This document shows positions 60,168 through 64,000 of a stretch of DNA of 64,000 nucleotides, in pieces. The position numbers and the translations under genes are program-made. Position 1 is the stretch's first letter, and each line of letters opens with the position of its first letter. The stretch is from Climacium dendroides (taxonomy: Eukaryota; Streptophyta; Bryopsida; Hypnales; Climaciaceae): positions 13,996,001 through 14,060,000 of the forward strand of contig OX467088.1 of NCBI GenBank assembly GCA_950106755.1, written 5' to 3'. The notes under the pieces are model-generated. The model had not been told where the DNA came from and ran no database searches. It saw only the letters and a list, made by a program, of their open reading frames with translations.

Positions 60168-61415
60168 GGATGTTCTCGTTGGCAAGCAACTCGATGCATG
60201 GATATGTCTGGAGACCATTGCCTACCGGTTTTACCGCATTTGTTGTATTGTACTTTTTTCATTATTTGATGATTTGACCATGTCAAGCTTCATTGAAAGT
60301 ATAAGGTTTCATTGTCAAATATCCCGATTATTGTCACTTTTTTGCCATAACTTGGACCTTGCCTATTGTCCTTCGAGCTACCAATCGCAGGGTAGCCACA
60401 AACCAATGTACCCTCATCCTGTCTTGCAACAAACGACAGTTCATCCCCAAACACGGTGCATGAGGGATCATCCTCAATTGTAGGAGAAGAAGCGTCATAC
60501 ATCTGAACGCCATAACCTGGTCCCTGACTGTTGTCCTCGGAGCTCCCAATCACCGGATAACCTTGAACCAAAGTGCCTTGGTCTTTAGTGGCGATGAGGG
60601 ACTATGAATCATCGTCAAATTTGTTCATGTTAAATCCAGGAGGAATGGTATTGACTGTTGGAGGAGTGTTGCTCTCGGCAAACGACTCAGGAACCGCGTC
60701 ATCTGGTTTGCCCATGTTCGCTCATGTCTAATGAGGAAACCGAATCGGCAGTTGGAGGGGCTGCGCTCATAGTGGTCATGTTCTTCTTGTCAGAACGTGC
60801 CAGGTCGACCAACACCAGAGGGTTGTTATTGTCGGCCTCCAAAACCTCGTTCACTAGTACTGCGCACTGTGGGAGTCACTTGATCCTTCCGCGCTGATTT
60901 ACAAACCATACCGCCAACAAATCAAACAAACGTCGTCAATAAGATCTTGGCTCAAATCACACTTACATTTTCCTCACAGCTAGGCAAGCACCGATGAACT
61001 ACCCGCTCTGTTTATAGAGCCACACATTCTTCAAGAACCGCAAACAATGACCATTTTCCAACTCAAAATCCTCGTCAGTAAACCCTAGGAGCTTAAATTG
61101 CGATGGCAACATGGCGGGAGAGTTGTGAATATTTCACGGGCATGGCGGGGAGTGAGCCAGAACAAAACGCGGCGGTGATGGCGAAGACGAAGAGGAGACG
61201 CCGCGCAATTGAGAAAAACTTGGCGCATTGCGGAGACAAGTGCATCATGGGCACCATGGTCTAAGGCCCAGCCATGTTCTCCGCTAGCCACAGAAGTAAC
61301 TGAACAGAACTCGTTTCCCCGCTAAGAAGATCCAGTCTCAAGTCGGGGACATCGCCCTCCCGCGATGATCCCATGGTAGCGGGTGCGGCTTAGGGTACTG
61401 GGGTGGGGGGGCCGG
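60168..61415 (-). pseudogene. block X, copy 3
   Basis: Third copy of the gene remnant. It has the GGATGTTCTCG variant, like copy 2. Confidence 0.6.
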
Positions 61416-62798
61416 TGTCACAAGGTTTTGTGAAAGTGCTTTGTATACATCAATAATCTCCCTTACACCCTAAATAATCATAACCCTACCTTCAAGGTCC
61501 CTATATTCCCAAATCCCTATCCTATAATTCCTTCAATAACCTAGAAATTGTCATATCTAGCTTTGATCTAGCATAACTATTTGATAGGAGTTCCAAATGA
61601 CTTGAAACTTTGCCACGTTATAGATCAACTACTTAAATACTCCCATACCAACTTTCAACTCAATCCAAGATATTGTCCAACTTTGGTGGACATTACCCCA
61701 ATACTGACTTCCTAACCCTTATCAAATTTCCCTAAACTCTCATACCTAACTTTGATCTACCATAACTATTGTATAGTAGTTCCAAATGACTTGAAACTTT
61801 GCCGCGTTGTAGATCGACTACTTAAATACTCTCATACCAAATTTGAACTCAATCCAAGATACTATCCAACTTTGGTGGACATTACCCCAATACTGACTTC
61901 CTAACCCTTATCAAATTTCCTTAAACTCTCATACCTAACTTTGATCTACCATAACTATTGTACAGTAGTTCCAAATGACTTGAAACTTTGCCACATTATA
62001 GATCAGCTATTTAAATACTCGCATCTCAAATTTGAACTCAATCCAAGATACTGTCCAACTTTGGTGGACATTACCTCAATATTGATTTTCTAAACCTTCA
62101 TTGCCTCCACACCCCGGTTGTATTTTGTACATAACTCTCAGATTTTAAGTCTATTGAAGCTAAATTTTTGGCACAAAGTAGAAGATAAGATGAGAAGAGT
62201 ACCCTTCAAGTTTCACGTTCATATCACAAAAATCCAATAGGAATGACGCTCCTCAATATACCCTCCATTGGTTGCCTTGAAATTCAAACACCTCCACTTC
62301 AACTCCTCATAACTTTTTCTCCATAGTAGATTTAGTTTTGAAACTTGGCACACTTATGTATCAACTCTTCAAAAGCCCAGATCCAAAATATAACACTCAA
62401 CCAATATTCTTGCAAAATGTTACACAAAAGCTCCCCAAATCAATACTTTACTTCAAATAAACCTCCCATAACAACAACACAACTCACTCACTCAAGTACT
62501 TCCAACCCTCCAACCCTTCAAGAGACAAGAAAAAAAAGAGAGAGCAAAGGACCAGCCCTTGCCTCTAGTAGCCACCACAAACCCCGCCGGCTAGCCGCTG
62601 GCTAACCCTAACCCTAACTCCACTACCCTAGTATCAACTACTAACAACCGGTTGTCAACCGGCAACAACATAGTCAAGACTAAGGCTCCTAACACTTATA
62701 TACCCCACGACTAGCAACTCACAACATACAATACTAACAACTAATTTTTCAACTAACAAGATGTCTAATTCAAATTGTAGACGGCCTACATCACGACA
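61416..62798 (-). repeat. solo LTR at the right end of the array
   Basis: Same length (1383 bp) as the other full LTRs. It differs from them near its right end: TACTTCC for TACCTCC (about 62498), GGTTGTC for GGTTATC (about 62651), and CCTACATCACGACA for CCCACATCATAACA at the boundary. No interior follows; CCGG and unrelated sequence come directly after, so it is a solo LTR formed by LTR-LTR recombination, with its right end derived from the other LTR. Confidence 0.8.
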
Positions 62799-63286
62799 CC
62801 GGGGTCTACAGATCGATCCCCTCCAACCCCGGTCGATGATTAATAGCCAAGTTCAAGGTTGTTGGCAATCTGAACCCGAACGGGTTATGAGATATTAGGC
62901 ATGTATGAGGCCTCTCCCTTTTTTTTACTTGGTAACCCTAATCCTTACTAAGAAACGTCGTTTTCAAAGACAAACAATTTTTAGCCGGGAAAAAAACCCA
63001 CTAATTTCCAAAGTAACTCCCAGAATTACCTAAGCGGAAAAGCAGAAACAAAGAAAAGTGAAAACGCAATTAATAGGTACAATTATCAAGGTTGTAGGGA
63101 TAACTCACCTTCTGCACGGAGTCCAACACCACGTCCAAGTTTCTCTCTTCTCTTAGCATACAGTCGAAACTGTGTACAAAACTCTACTTCCTTCCGAACA
63201 CTGGAGTCTCCAATTTGGCCACAAAACTTCAACACCAAGTTCGGACACTTGACCTTCAACGAAGACCTTTGCAACAGGAGAGAACT
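62799..63286. other. right flank of the array, no gene recognised
   Basis: Moderate GC content. Starts CCGGGGTCTACAGATCGATC. Open stretches on both strands from 63086 onward are carried by the minisatellite that follows, so they are not taken as genes. Confidence 0.4.
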
Positions 63287-63650
63287 CAAAACAGACACCT
63301 TCGACGGGAGAGGGAGGGAAGACAGATAGGGAAAACTCAAAAGAGGCGCCTTCGACGGGAGAAGGAGGAAAGATAAACAAGAAAAATTCAAAAGAGGCGC
63401 CTTCCACGGGAGAGGGAGGGATGACAGACAGGGAAAATTCAAAAGAGGCGCCTTCCACGGGAGAGGGAGGGAAGACAGACAAGAAAAACTCAAAAGAGGC
63501 GCCTTCCACGGGAAAGGGAGGGAAGACAAACAGGAAAAACTCAAAAGAGGCACCTTCGAGAGGAGAGCGAGGGAAGATAGACAAGAAAAACTCAAAACAG
63601 GTGCCTTTGACGGGAGAGAGAAAGAGATCTCAAATGAGGCGCCTTCAACG
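63287..63650. repeat. 51-bp minisatellite, about 7 units
   Basis: The unit contains GAGGCGCCTTCCACGGGAGA, GGGAGGGAAGACAGACAAGA and AAAACTCAAAA. The marker TTC-ACGGG falls at 63300, 63351, 63402, 63453, 63504, 63555 and 63606, exactly 51 apart, with a shorter last step to about 63642. As 51 is 17 codons, frames stay open on both strands (for example EAPSTGEGGKTDKKNSK on plus; PVEGASFEFFLSVFPPS on minus). Confidence 0.9.
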
Positions 63651-63942
63651 GGAGAGAGAGGTGAAGACGCAAAAGAGGTGCCTTTGGGTGGATATCATCA
63701 GGGCCGGCCAGTGGGATCGACCCGATGGATGAATGTGGCTGTTCTGACCTCCGTCCTACCCATCTTGCCCCCCTGTCTCGCTTTGCTTGGATGTCAACAC
63801 AAATAAACTTAAAAACGTAGAAGCCTTATAATATCAAACTCCGAGTTCAAAATCACATCATGACATTCGCAATTTTGAAGGGATAGGCTTCTAATTATAA
63901 GTGGCAGGTACAATGACCAACAGGACTGCTCAGCACAAACCT

Positions 63943-64000
63943 GGATTCAAATCTTGGAGGAGTGGAAGGGGCTGGGGTGGATTGACCCCCTCGCTCAGCC
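63943..64000 (+). mobile_element. SINE-like unit cut by the window end
   Basis: GGATTCAAATCTTGGAGGAG and GGGTGGATTGACCCCCTCGC match 28440-28496 with two changes. The rest lies beyond the window. Confidence 0.45.

Larger units (their letters stand above)
43520..62798 (-). mobile_element. tandem array of a Ty3/Gypsy element with its left flank, 8948-bp period, ending in a solo LTR
   Basis: Layout from left to right: LTR 43520-44902, interior 44903-50942, truncated LTR 50943-51219; X2 51220-52467; LTR 52468-53850, interior 53851-59890, truncated LTR 59891-60167; X3 60168-61415; solo LTR 61416-62798. All repeated features are offset by exactly 8948. CCGG lies on both outer sides (43516-43519 and 62799-62802), a 4-bp target duplication of the original insertion. 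On the element's own strand the LTR starts TGTTATGATG and ends CTTGTGACA. The truncated-LTR/X junction carries the shared word ATTTGA. Confidence 0.85.

Noticed and set aside
63086..63732. Open frames of 169, 143 and 103 codons
   Set aside because: They are kept open by the 51-bp minisatellite, whose period is a multiple of three.

Overview
This window looks like plant nuclear DNA. It carries a nuclear psbW gene (photosystem II subunit W) with a chloroplast/thylakoid targeting sequence and one intron. Around it are plant-style transposable elements: Copia, Gypsy, two Helitron types, CACTA-like and hAT-like small elements, and SINE-like units. No angiosperm-specific feature is seen; a non-flowering land plant would fit, but I cannot name the species. 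Intergenic DNA is very AT-rich, and the only GC-richer single-copy island is about 25.2-28.5 kb.

Region by region. 1-655 is the broken end of a Copia reverse transcriptase. 5.0-13.1 kb is an old Helitron (Rep plus Pif1-type helicase). It is full of breaks, split by about 3.25 kb of inserted DNA (which holds a 771-bp CACTA-type element), and its helicase core has been inverted in place. 13.1-25 kb is an AT-rich desert with one more small inverted-repeat element and a copy of a repeat also found in the old Helitron. 25.5-28.0 kb is the host-gene island: psbW (+) faces a five-exon gene (-) that resembles the plant/cyanobacterial DUF1818 type.

30.1-38.3 kb is a second, much better preserved Helitron of the Helentron/Helitron2 kind. 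It has an RPA1-like gene with an intron, then an OTU-protease / Rep (HUH, two Tyr) / Pif1 helicase / apurinic-type endonuclease coding region, interrupted by frameshifts and mostly TGA stops. Directly downstream (38.8-41.5 kb) lies a second OTU-like gene whose long C-terminal part I do not recognise. The two OTU genes and the endonuclease fusion are the most unusual content here.

42.3-62.8 kb is an exact tandem array with an 8948-bp period: [host fragment X - LTR - Gypsy interior - truncated LTR] twice, then X - solo LTR. The Gypsy lies on the minus strand and encodes gag, protease, RT/RNase H and integrase, all with stops. The two full units look identical in everything I compared, while the two LTRs within a unit differ by several percent, so insertion is old and the duplication is recent (or an assembly artefact). 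The duplication junction shows a 6-bp microhomology. The window ends in a 51-bp minisatellite and a SINE-like unit.

Most transposon genes here are pseudogenes. psbW is intact, and the DUF1818-like gene appears intact over the exons I can place.
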